Shown here piece by piece: positions 1-7,451 of a stretch of DNA of 9,134 bases. Each line of letters begins with the position of its first letter. Positions within the stretch are counted from its first letter, which is position 1. The position numbers and the translations under genes are program-made. The notes under the pieces were generated by a model. It ran no database searches. It was not told the origin of the DNA and was given only the letters and a program-made list of their open reading frames with translations. This DNA is from Chloroflexota bacterium (GTDB lineage Bacteria > Chloroflexota > Anaerolineae > Anaerolineales > Anaerolineaceae): the NCBI GenBank assembly GCA_021796375.1, contig JAJYJF010000060.1, positions 1 through 9,134 of the forward strand, given 5' to 3'.

Positions 1-706
1 CCCGGTACTCTCGTCCGCCTGGGAGGCGGCGAAACCGGGCGGGACCACCACCCTGGCGCTGACAACCCACCTGCTCGATCTATCGGGGGGCTTCGAGGTG
101 GTCTGGAGGAAACGCTTTCACCATTCCACCCGCTCCGCGGTGAACAAAGCGGAACGATCAGGGCTGGCCGTCACGGTTGCGCGCGACGCAAGCCTGCTGC
201 CGGCCTACTACGACATCTTCCTCCAGTGGACGCTGCGCCGCGCCGGGGAGCGGCACCTGCCCGGCGGGTATGCCCTCTGGATGGCCCGGCGCCGCGACCC
301 GCTCCTCCGGCTGCAAAAAATGGTCGAGAACAGCGGCGGATCGGCCCGCGTGTATGTCGCCAGCCTGGATGGGCGACCGGTTGCCGCGGCCATCCTGTTC
401 CTCTTCAAGCAAAATGCAGTCTACCTGCGCGGGACCAGCATCCGCGAGATCGCCGGCCCGGTCCGCGCCAACGACCTGCTGCAGTCCAGCATGATCCGCG
501 AGGCGTGCGACGCCGGCTGCCGCCGCTACCACATGGGCACCTCCGCCGGGGTGGAGTCGCTCATGCGCTTCAAGCACAGCTTCGGCGCCGAGCCCTCCCC
601 GCTTTACAATTATTCCATCGAGCGCCTCCCGATCGGCCAGATCGTGGCAGTGCGCAACAGCCTGCTGCGCGGGATCGAAAACCAGCTGATCAGGATGAAG
701 ATTTAG
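1..706 (+). CDS. FemAB/GNAT-type transferase, 3' part (5' end outside window)
   Basis: The reading frame is open from base 2 to the TAG at 704-706, giving 234 residues of a longer protein. The GTG at 98 lies inside the domain and is not the true start. The sequence resembles the FemAB/Acetyltransf_6 group, which have a GNAT-like fold and move an acyl or aminoacyl group, often onto peptidoglycan precursors or other cell-surface molecules. Visible signs are the basic segment FHHSTRSAVNKAERSGL (family pattern: a run of Arg/Lys ending in a KAE-SGL motif), a beta-strand block with GRPVAAAILFLF, and the C-terminal block CRRYHMGTSAG followed by RFKHSFGAEPSPLYNYSIE, which matches the FemAB ending of 'G-S-...-FK-sFG'. 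The acceptor cannot be told from this fragment. It faces the ABC operon tail to tail, so it is a separate transcription unit. Confidence 0.75.
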   Translation, partial: PVLSSAWEAAKPGGTTTLALTTHLLDLSGGFEVVWRKRFHHSTRSAVNKAERSGLAVTVARDASLLPAYYDIFLQWTLRRAGERHLPGGYALWMARRRDPLLRLQKMVENSGGSARVYVASLDGRPVAAAILFLFKQNAVYLRGTSIREIAGPVRANDLLQSSMIREACDAGCRRYHMGTSAGVESLMRFKHSFGAEPSPLYNYSIERLPIGQIVAVRNSLLRGIENQLIRMKI

Positions 707-752
707 ATGGGAATGGGGAGCTTGAATAGTAAAGGGTGAGTGATGCAGCGTA

Positions 753-833
753 AATAGAAAGGGCACTCCGGCAGCCAGGCGGTCAGGGTTCCCAACCGCC
801 CGATAACCCGGCTGCCCAGTTGCCTTTTCTATT
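753..833. terminator. bidirectional intrinsic terminator between convergent genes
   Basis: This is an 81-base imperfect dyad. AATAGAAA at 753-760 pairs with TTTCTATT at 826-833. GGCA (762-765) pairs with TGCC (821-824), GGCAGCC (770-776) with GGCTGCC (810-816), and GGCGGT (778-783) with ACCGCC (795-800). The GC-rich core has an A-rich arm on the left and a T-rich arm on the right, so each strand ends in a U-rich run after the stem. It lies between the stop of the FemAB-type gene (706) and the stop of the last ABC operon gene (861), where a shared terminator is expected. Confidence 0.8.
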
Positions 834-860
834 CACCGATCGCCCATCTCGATTTACCCC

Positions 861-2051
861 TCATAGGGGAAACGTCACATTCGCCGTCATCCCCCAGCGC
901 AGCCGCGGGTCCGGGTTGAGCAGGCGGACCTTGACGGTGTAAACCACGTCGCCGGCTTTTGAGCTGGGACCGTCCGCGATGCTGTCCACCACCCCTTTAA
1001 ACTGGATTCCGGGCAGGGAGTCCAGCGTCACCGTCGCGGCCTGGCCCACCCTGATTTTGACCACATCCGTCTCGGCCAGGTCGCTGGTTTCAACGAACCA
1101 GCTGGAAAAATCCGCCAGGGTAATCACCGGCTCCCCCGGGGTGACATGTTCGTCCGCGGAGATGTTAACGGCCGTCACCAGCCCGTCGTACGGTGCGATC
1201 AGATCGAGGTTGCTCAGCGCAGCCTGGGCCGCATCGAGCTGCGCCTGGGCATCCGCCTGGGTCGACTGGGCGAGCGCCAGCTTATCGGGGTCAACCCCGG
1301 TATCCTTGACCTTGTCCCAGGTGCGTTCGGCGTCGTTCAGGCTGGCTTTGGCCACGTCCAGCGCGGCCTGGGCCGTCAGGACGTCCAGCGGATCCGGCAG
1401 GTCGGAGACGTAGTTAAAGTTGTACTGCGCGCTCTGCTGGCGCTGTTGGGCGGCGGCCAGCTGCGACAAAGCGGCGGCGAAGACGACATCGTCGCTGCTG
1501 CGGTTCTTGTTCTGGTTGTAGATTTTCTCAGCATCCTCCAGCGCCTTGTTCGCCAGGATCAGGTTGGCCCGGGCGATGTCGATCGTCTGCTGGGAAGCGC
1601 GCTGGTACTGCTTGTTGTCGAGGGCCTTCTGGGCGTCGTCCTGGGCTTTCTGGGCTTTGGTGACGGCGAGCTCGGCGGCGGCGCGCGCGACATCGCCATT
1701 ATCGTTCAAGGTATTCAGCGCCTGCTGCGCGCTCAGCAGCGCCACCTTCGCGGACGCTACCGCGGCCAGGTAGGTCTCGCGGTCGCCCAGCTGAACCAGG
1801 ATATCGCCCTTCTTCACGTGGTCGCCCTCTTTTACCAGGACTTTCTCCACGCGCCCGGCCTGCAGGAATCCCAGGTTGGCCGAATCGCGCGGCGCAACGT
1901 GCGCCTCAGACATCACCGCCTGCGGGGCGCTGACCACCGGCACCGTCGGTGCGGGGGTGGGCTGGGTGGACGAAAGCAGCCCCCCGCTGCATCCGGCGAG
2001 CAGCAGCAGGGCAGCCAGGGATGCCGCGCGCAGAAAAGGTTGGCTGTTCAT
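861..2051 (-). CDS. HlyD/MacA-type lipoprotein adaptor of the ABC exporter
   Basis: This 396-residue protein is a membrane fusion (periplasmic adaptor) subunit. Residues 1-21 form a lipoprotein signal peptide with lipobox LLAGC and lipidation Cys21, so the mature protein should be anchored on the outer face of the cytoplasmic membrane. A Thr/Pro-rich linker follows (about 29-41). The first half of the lipoyl-like domain is at about 60-95 (GRVEKVLVKEGDHVKKGDILVQLGD). Residues about 95-283 are Ala/Gln-rich and helical, typical of the coiled-coil hairpin. The second lipoyl half is at about 283-312 (LIAPYDGLVTAVNI, GEPVITLAD), followed by a beta-barrel region to the C-terminus (VGQAATVTLDSLPG, WGMTANVTFPL). 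The ATG at 2051 has a good ribosome binding site. It is the last operon gene, 33 bases after the permease stop. Its job is probably to clamp the permease's extracellular part and guide substrate. Substrate unknown. Confidence 0.88.
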   Translation of the reverse strand: MNSQPFLRAASLAALLLLAGCSGGLLSSTQPTPAPTVPVVSAPQAVMSEAHVAPRDSANLGFLQAGRVEKVLVKEGDHVKKGDILVQLGDRETYLAAVASAKVALLSAQQALNTLNDNGDVARAAAELAVTKAQKAQDDAQKALDNKQYQRASQQTIDIARANLILANKALEDAEKIYNQNKNRSSDDVVFAAALSQLAAAQQRQQSAQYNFNYVSDLPDPLDVLTAQAALDVAKASLNDAERTWDKVKDTGVDPDKLALAQSTQADAQAQLDAAQAALSNLDLIAPYDGLVTAVNISADEHVTPGEPVITLADFSSWFVETSDLAETDVVKIRVGQAATVTLDSLPGIQFKGVVDSIADGPSSKAGDVVYTVKVRLLNPDPRLRWGMTANVTFPL

Positions 2052-2058
2052 AGGCTAT

Positions 2059-2065
2059 TCCTCCC
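2059..2065 (-). promoter_or_regulatory. ribosome binding site of the adaptor gene
   Basis: On the minus strand this reads GGGAGGA, 7 bases before the ATG at 2051. It fixes the start codon and suggests the adaptor is translated independently of the permease upstream of it, unlike the overlapping genes earlier in the operon. Confidence 0.75.
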
Positions 2066-2084
2066 TCTCGTATTCTCGAGCGAG

Positions 2085-4499
2085 CTATTCATACGATAAC
2101 ACCTCGCGGATCGTCAGCCGCGAAGCGCTCCGGGCCGGGACCAGGCTGGCAAGCGACGAAAGAACCACCACCACCGCCAGCCAGATGGCATACCCGCTGA
2201 TAGTGTAGTTGACCGGCGAGGTGTGGTCGAAGATCACCATCCCGATCGTGTCGGACATCCAAATGGAGATCGGGAAGGCAAACAAGAAACCGATCAGGCA
2301 GCTGAGCAGCCCGATCAGCATCCCCTCGACAATCACCATGTTCATCAGGTTGATGTCCGAGGCGCCGATCGCGCGCAGGATGCCGATCTCCCGGGTCCGT
2401 TCCATCACGTTGAGGCTCATCGTGCCCATTAGGCCGATGCTGCCGACCAGCGCCATCAGCAGAGCCATGATCAGCAGGAAGACGGTCAGGATGTTCAACC
2501 CTTGTCCCGCCGAGTTCGAAAGGTGCTGCCCGGTGGTGATATCGCTGATTTTAAGTTTGGACGCGCGCAGGGTATTCTCGATGCGGTTCCCGAGCTGCTG
2601 CTGGCCCGCGTCGGTCAGGCCTTTTTGCGTGGAAACGATGCGGTAGGTGATCGCCTGATCGGGGGTGTGCATCACTTCGGCCAAGGAGTTGAAGTTGGTG
2701 TAGGCCATCAAGCCGCCGCTCTTTCCAGCCAGCTGAAAAAAACCGACCACCGTCCAATCGATATCCTGGTCGTTCACGTGCAGCCGGATAGTGTCACCGG
2801 GTTTGAGGCCCGGGAAGCGGGAGAGGAACTCCTCGCTCAGGGCAACCGCGCGGTCGTCGCCTGGCAGCAGCCACCTCCCGGTGAGGATCACCGGGCGGAT
2901 CAGCTGGCTGCCGGTGGGCGGCGCGAGCAGCAGCAGGCTGTCGCCGACCTTCCCACCGCTCAAAACCACCTCCGCCCGCGTCTGGCCCCACCCCTCCACA
3001 ACCGCCACGCCCGGAACCTGTTTGAGCAGAGCCTGGATGCGCTCGATCTGGTAGGGCCGGTCGAAGGTCAGGTTGATATCGGCCAGGAAGTACTGGCCTA
3101 CCTGGCTGACCATCCGGTCGAGTGTGGCCCGGACGTTAAACGTGGCGATGAAGATCGAGCCGCCCAGGCTGAGGGTAAACAGGGTGAGCGCGAGGCGGCC
3201 CTTGCGCCGGAAGGTGTTGCGCAGGGAGATCAGCAGCGGCCTCGAAACGCCGCGCAGCCGCCGGATCCGCCGCTCGGCCCAGCCGGACCGGTGCGCCCCT
3301 CCGCCGGCCAGCTCGATCCCGCTGATCGCCTGCTGCACCGGGATCCGCGAGCCGTGCAGGATGGGCAGAAAGGCAGCCACCTGGGGGACGACCAGCGCGA
3401 TCAGGATCATAATGAGAATCGCGCTCGACGAAAGGTGGAAGGCGAGCAGGTTGAAGTTGATCCGGCTGGCGAGAAATTCGAGCAGGGCGTACGAGGCTTG
3501 CGAGGAGAGCGGCAGGGCCACTAAAAAGGCCAGGAGGCTGAAAATGAGGATGAGCAGCATGTACATCAGGATGATCTGGTTGCGCCGGGCTCCGATGGTT
3601 TTCATCACCCCGATCTGCTGCACCTGCTGGTTCAGCAGCGCCGAAAGCGTGTTGGTGATCAAGAAACCCGAGAGGAAGACGACCAGCAGCCCCAGGATGT
3701 ACAGCACGCCGCTCATCGCATCCAGGTAGGTGGCGTTGGGGTGGTCGATCGAACGGCGCAGGATCACGTTAACGACCTTTGCGCCGCTGTCTTCCACCTT
3801 CTTGCGGACGGCGTTGGAGACCGTGGTGATGTTCGCCAGGTCGTTCGGATCGCCGGTGACCGTTGCGTAGATCTGGTTGAAGGTATCGGGCATCTCGATC
3901 GAGGCCAGCGAATCGTTCGAGATGTACCCTTGGGCCGGGGCGAGGAAAAACCCGCCGCCGATATCGTTCGACCCGATGGTCAGGTCGTGCACCACCCCCA
4001 CCAGCTTGAGCCGGTGGGTCTTCCCCGAGGGCAGCTCCAACAGGGTCTCGTCGCCCAGGCGCGCGTGGGTGTCGGCCAGCTTGTTCCGCTCGAGCACGAT
4101 CTCCCCTTTTTTCGGCGGCCAGACGCCCTGGTCCAGACTGACCCGGTTGATGTCCATTTTCTTAAAGTTGGTGATCGCCTCAATGTTGACCGCGATCCAC
4201 TGGCCGGGGTCCGAACTGAGGCGCAGGCTGGTGTTGAACACCCCGGCCGCGTCCTTGACCCCGGGGGTGTGGCGGATCTCGTCGATCAGGTCCTGGTTGC
4301 AGGAATCCACACTGATCTGGATATTTGCCGGGTTGACCGCCGCGTATCCCTTGCGCAGGTCGGTGGAGAGCACGTCGTGGACCGTGGCGATCATCCCGAT
4401 GGCAAACAGGCCAACCGCGATCGAGGCGACCACCAGGACTAGGCGGGCCTTGTTGCCCACCAGGTCGGCCAGCACCTTTCGCCAGCGCGGGCGAATCAC
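2085..4499 (-). CDS. ABC transporter permease with two FtsX modules (MacB-like)
   Basis: This 804-residue inner-membrane protein has two tandem MacB/FtsX-type permease halves. Module 1 has a membrane helix at about 19-40, a large extracytoplasmic domain (about 41-262), and helices at about 265-287, 308-330 and 358-380. Module 2 has a helix at about 434-455, a second extracytoplasmic domain (about 456-665), and helices at about 668-692, 721-745 and 768-788. After the second helix of each module is the FtsX motif: QQIGVMKTIGARRNQI at 295-310 and RTREIGILRAIGASDINL at 701-718, the likely ATPase contact sites. MacB and LolC/E have one module per chain and work as dimers, so here one chain probably replaces a dimer. 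The start is GTG at 4499, and its GTGA overlaps the stop of the upstream ATPase gene, implying translational coupling. Family members drive shape changes that expel drugs, peptides or lipoproteins rather than forming a classic channel. Confidence 0.9.
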   Translation of the reverse strand: MIRPRWRKVLADLVGNKARLVLVVASIAVGLFAIGMIATVHDVLSTDLRKGYAAVNPANIQISVDSCNQDLIDEIRHTPGVKDAAGVFNTSLRLSSDPGQWIAVNIEAITNFKKMDINRVSLDQGVWPPKKGEIVLERNKLADTHARLGDETLLELPSGKTHRLKLVGVVHDLTIGSNDIGGGFFLAPAQGYISNDSLASIEMPDTFNQIYATVTGDPNDLANITTVSNAVRKKVEDSGAKVVNVILRRSIDHPNATYLDAMSGVLYILGLLVVFLSGFLITNTLSALLNQQVQQIGVMKTIGARRNQIILMYMLLILIFSLLAFLVALPLSSQASYALLEFLASRINFNLLAFHLSSSAILIMILIALVVPQVAAFLPILHGSRIPVQQAISGIELAGGGAHRSGWAERRIRRLRGVSRPLLISLRNTFRRKGRLALTLFTLSLGGSIFIATFNVRATLDRMVSQVGQYFLADINLTFDRPYQIERIQALLKQVPGVAVVEGWGQTRAEVVLSGGKVGDSLLLLAPPTGSQLIRPVILTGRWLLPGDDRAVALSEEFLSRFPGLKPGDTIRLHVNDQDIDWTVVGFFQLAGKSGGLMAYTNFNSLAEVMHTPDQAITYRIVSTQKGLTDAGQQQLGNRIENTLRASKLKISDITTGQHLSNSAGQGLNILTVFLLIMALLMALVGSIGLMGTMSLNVMERTREIGILRAIGASDINLMNMVIVEGMLIGLLSCLIGFLFAFPISIWMSDTIGMVIFDHTSPVNYTISGYAIWLAVVVVLSSLASLVPARSASRLTIREVLSYE

Positions 4500-5244
4500 C
4501 GCCGGGCCTCCTGCCCGGCCGAATTCACCAGGCCCCCGTCGGAGAGGTACACCGCGCGGCCGGTCCGGCGCGCCAGGCTGTTGTCGTGGGTGACCATGAT
4601 GATCGTCTTCCCCTCGCCTGCCAGCCGGGTAAATATGGCGAACACCGCGTTCGCCGTTTTTGAATCGAGATTCCCTGTCGGCTCGTCGGCAATGATCATG
4701 GGCGGATCGTTCGCCAGCGCCCTGGCGACCGCAGCGCTCTGCTGCTGCCCGCCGGAAATCTCCGCCGGCAGGTAATCTGCTTCATCCCCCAGGCCAACCA
4801 GGTCGAGCAGGCTGCGCGCCCGGTCTTCGCGCTGCGCCCAGGGGATCACGCCGGCAAAATCCATCGGCAGGAGGACGTTTTCCAGCAGGGTCAGCATCGG
4901 CAGGAGCTGGTAAAACTGGAACACGATGCCCAGGTTCTTGCCCCGCCAGATCGACATTTTCCCTTCCGGGAGGCGGTGAATCTCGACCTCTCCGACGAAC
5001 ACACTCCCCGCGGTCGGGTGGTCGATCCCGGTGATCATGTTCACCAGGGTGGATTTCCCGCTCCCCGAGCGGCCCACCACCGCGACAAACTCCCCTTCAT
5101 AAAAACACAGGTCGATTCCCTTCAGCGCGTGGAAATCTCCGGCCGGGGTGTGAAAGGTTTTCACGATGCGCCGCATCTCAATGAGCGGTTTCCGTGTTTC
5201 CGGAGCGCCGGATGGGGTGAGCGCAGGGGCCGGCCGGGAGGCAT

Positions 5245-5248
<4 letters not shown>
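4496..5248 (-). CDS. ABC transporter ATP-binding protein 2 (MacB/LolD-type)
   Basis: This 250-residue cytoplasmic ATPase would power the permease. It contains Walker A GRSGSGKST at 59-67, Q-loop Gln111 (IVFQFYQLLPMLT), signature SGGQQQ at 165-170, Walker B MIIADEP with Asp188 and Glu189, D-loop GNLD (192-195), and the switch His221 (VTHD). The catalytic set is complete. One oddity is that the conserved Arg after the signature is Ser171 (SGGQQQSAAVARAL, normally SGGQQQRVAIARAL). The frame is open back to 5590, but that upstream stretch lies inside ATPase 1. The ATG at 5248 gives a normal-length protein and overlaps the TGA of the upstream gene by 4 bases (ATGA). A short Pro/Ala-rich N-terminal tail (about 1-20) precedes the domain. 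Confidence 0.92.
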
Positions 5249-5970
<722 letters not shown>

Positions 5971-5983
5971 GGGAAATTACGGC

Positions 5984-6012
5984 TTGCAATCATTAAAGCG
6001 ATCCAATATAAT
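5984..6012 (+). promoter_or_regulatory. sigma70-type promoter for the TetR gene
   Basis: The -35 box TTGCAA is at 5984-5989, then a 17-base spacer and a perfect -10 box TATAAT at 6007-6012. The predicted start of transcription is near 6019, inside the palindrome at 6014-6043. The leader to the ATG at 6129 would be about 110 bases. The promoter lies within the 5' leader of the opposing ABC operon. Confidence 0.7.
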
Positions 6013-6013
6013 A

Positions 6014-6043
6014 AACATTGTGTCTACTTATAGACGTTATGTT
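6014..6043. promoter_or_regulatory. probable TetR operator (30-bp interrupted palindrome)
   Basis: The dyad reads AACAT, 3 bases, GTCTA, 4 bases (CTTA), TAGAC, 3 bases, ATGTT. Both pairs of arms are perfect and centred between 6028 and 6029. It sits exactly between two opposing -10 boxes and covers both predicted start sites (about 6019 on plus and 6040 on minus). TetR-family dimers usually bind dyads of about 15-30 bp next to their own gene. Binding here would block both the regulator and the ABC operon. The assignment to the adjacent regulator is inferred. Confidence 0.75.
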
Positions 6044-6046
6044 CAG

Positions 6047-6074
6047 ATTATAGCGGTTCTTCCGCGCCTGTCAA
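6047..6074 (-). promoter_or_regulatory. consensus sigma70 promoter for the ABC exporter operon
   Basis: On the minus strand the -35 box TTGACA (6074-6069) and -10 box TATAAT (6052-6047) both match consensus perfectly, with a 16-base spacer. The predicted start is near 6040, giving a leader of about 70 bases to the ATG at 5970. Such a strong promoter with an operator on its start site fits a tightly repressed, inducible operon. Confidence 0.8.
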
Positions 6075-6079
6075 CCGCT
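6052..6079. repeat. inverted repeat over the ABC operon promoter core
   Basis: AGCGGTT at 6052-6058 and AACCGCT at 6073-6079 are perfect complements separated by 14 bases. The arms overlap the last base of the -10 box region and part of the -35 box of the minus-strand promoter. It could be a second regulator site, or a hairpin in the TetR mRNA leader. No sequence similarity to the palindrome at 6014-6043 is visible. Confidence 0.5.
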
Positions 6080-6113
6080 CCCCGGGATGATTCAGGCGCT
6101 TTACGCCGGGCTG

Positions 6114-6129
6114 TTCTGGAGCTCCAGAA
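6114..6129. repeat. 16-bp perfect palindrome at the TetR start
   Basis: TTCTGGAGCTCCAGAA is fully self-complementary. It contains the likely ribosome binding site GGAG (6118-6121) and ends on the A of the ATG at 6129. With no loop it is better suited to dimer binding on DNA, or mRNA-mRNA pairing, than to a stable hairpin. It may also be chance. Confidence 0.5.
6118..6121 (+). promoter_or_regulatory. ribosome binding site deciding the TetR start
   Basis: GGAG lies 7 bases before the ATG at 6129. The alternative in-frame ATG at 6087 is preceded by CTCCCCGGG, with no purine-rich site. This favours 6129. Confidence 0.6.
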
Positions 6130-6779
6130 TGGAACTTGAATCGAAACGGATAGACCGGCGGACAAACCGGACGCGCCGGCAGCTTCGCGAGGCGTTCCTC
6201 GCACTGATCCTCGAAAAAGGCTACGACGCGGTGACCGTGGAAGACATCACCGGGCGGGCCGATCTCGGCCGGACGACCTTCTACCTGCATTATCGCGACA
6301 AAAATGACCTGCTGCTGGAGAGCCTGGAAGCCCTGGTGGCCGACCTGACCGGCGTCATCGCACGGACGCCGATCGCCGATTGGCGCACCTCGCCCGACCC
6401 GCAGCACCCCGGCCCGCTCCAACTGCCGCTCCGCCTGGCCTTCCAGCATGCCGCCGAGCACGCCGACCTCTACCGGATTATCCTGCGCGGGGAAGGCCGC
6501 ACGGAGACGATCGAGCGGATCCGCCAGATTGTCATCGAGCAGATCAACCACGTCCTGGCCGTGCGCGTGGCTGAAGAGCAGGTCCCGGTTCACCCCACGG
6601 TTCCACCGGAGGTGTTTGCGAATTTCTTCGCCGGGGCCTTCCAGGGGGTGCTGACCTGGTGGCTGGAGAACGATCTTCCCTATCCCCCCACCGAAATTGC
6701 CGCCCTGTTCCAGAAAATCCTCTACGACGGGGCCAGCCGCGTCCTGGGCCTGCCCGAATCAAAAACGGGCCCGGGATAG
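6129..6779 (+). CDS. TetR/AcrR family transcriptional regulator
   Basis: This 216-residue repressor is transcribed away from the ABC operon. The N-terminal DNA-binding domain is typical: a basic first helix (RIDRRTNRTRRQLREAFLALILEKGYDAVTV, about 7-37, written here across helices 1 and its turn), then the helix-turn-helix DITGRADLGRTTFYLHYRDKNDLL at about 39-62. The C-terminal part, with FANFFAGAFQGVLTWWLEND near 163-182, resembles the ligand-binding region of TetR_C_8-like proteins. The start at 6129 is chosen for its ribosome binding site; starting at 6087 would add 14 residues (MIQALYAGLFWSSR) that look unlike a TetR N-terminus. The adjacent 30-bp palindrome suggests it represses itself and the exporter, with release by an unknown small molecule, perhaps the exported compound. 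Confidence 0.9.
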   Translation: MELESKRIDRRTNRTRRQLREAFLALILEKGYDAVTVEDITGRADLGRTTFYLHYRDKNDLLLESLEALVADLTGVIARTPIADWRTSPDPQHPGPLQLPLRLAFQHAAEHADLYRIILRGEGRTETIERIRQIVIEQINHVLAVRVAEEQVPVHPTVPPEVFANFFAGAFQGVLTWWLENDLPYPPTEIAALFQKILYDGASRVLGLPESKTGPG

Positions 6780-6932
6780 CCCCGCCGGGACTGGCCGGAC
6801 AGACCGGCTCATTGAGGCGCGGTCAATATTTATGAGAGTGCATCCGGTAATTCACGGGGGAAGCGGTTTATTCAGATCAAATGCCGTTTGGATGTCATCC
6901 CGTTTTGGGGGTTTGTAGATTCTATTGTTCTC

Positions 6933-7451
6933 TCACTGCTGTGGGGATTTTTCCCGATCTTCGCTCCGGGCAGCTTTTCCCCGGGGCAGCAGCATCAGGA
7001 AGCCGATGGCGACGATCACCTCGCCGGCTTCGACGCCCCGCGCCTGCCAGGGTCCAAAATACGGCAGCGTCGGATAGTGCTGGCTGCCAAAACCGAAGAC
7101 GTCGGCCATCCCCGAGAAGACCGCGATCGCGTAGCCCGTGCTGACCAGGCGCAGGCCAAAATCGGCCAGGATCGAGCGCTCCCGGTCCCCCCACAGCGCG
7201 GCCAGGCAGATATACCCGCCCAGGCAGATGACCGCCAGGCCGACCAGGAACACCGCGATTTGCACGAAGCCGATCACCGGGCTGCGGTCCAGGCCGAAGA
7301 GCGCCGGCCTGACCCCGATGAGGAAGATCAGCAGTCCCGCCAGGGTGGCGCTCAGCCCGATGCGAACCCGCCGGATCGTCGTTTCCCCTTTGGGGGGCAG
7401 CGGCTGGGTGAAGATCTCCGCGGAACCGGGTTTCGGACCGATCTCGTTCAT
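6933..7451 (-). CDS. small integral membrane protein, function unknown
   Basis: I do not recognise this 172-residue protein. A hydrophilic N-terminus (about 1-28) is followed by four likely membrane segments at about 31-48, 58-84, 100-119 and 140-156, and a charged tail (RGKAARSEDREKSPQQ). The third segment is the weakest. Between segments 3 and 4 is an aromatic and Gly-rich loop (GFGSQHYPTLPYFGPW, about 120-135). There is no catalytic motif. Its ATG at 7451 overlaps the TGA of the dipeptidase gene by 4 bases (ATGA), and there is no close Shine-Dalgarno site, so it is probably translated by coupling to that gene. This suggests a shared role, but none can be named. Confidence 0.75.
   Translation of the reverse strand: MNEIGPKPGSAEIFTQPLPPKGETTIRRVRIGLSATLAGLLIFLIGVRPALFGLDRSPVIGFVQIAVFLVGLAVICLGGYICLAALWGDRERSILADFGLRLVSTGYAIAVFSGMADVFGFGSQHYPTLPYFGPWQARGVEAGEVIVAIGFLMLLPRGKAARSEDREKSPQQ

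Noticed and set aside
158..766. 202-codon open frame on the minus strand across the FemAB-type gene
   Set aside because: It is antisense to a recognisable protein domain in a GC-rich gene, has no family similarity, and runs into the terminator region. It is a frame shadow.
2502..3524. 340-codon plus-strand open frame within the permease gene
   Set aside because: Its translation is rich in Gln, Gly, Arg and Asp without domains, as expected of the antisense frame of a GC-rich membrane protein gene.
5977..6018. 13-codon upstream reading frame (ATG at 6018, TAA at 5977-5979) in the ABC operon leader
   Set aside because: It has no ribosome binding site and no sign of regulatory codon use. It is recorded because it is in the same frame as ATPase 1 and ends 6 bases before its start.
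6087..6128. Earlier start of the TetR gene at ATG 6087
   Set aside because: It has no ribosome site, and the 14 added residues do not resemble a TetR N-terminus. The ATG at 6129 has GGAG at the right distance.
6780..6932. Convergent gap between the TetR and membrane-protein genes; small hairpin GCCGG/CCGGC at 6794-6808 and stem ATTGA/TCAAT at 6811-6827
   Set aside because: The stems are short and no T-run follows, so I cannot call a terminator. No gene, promoter or repeat with support is seen in this stretch.
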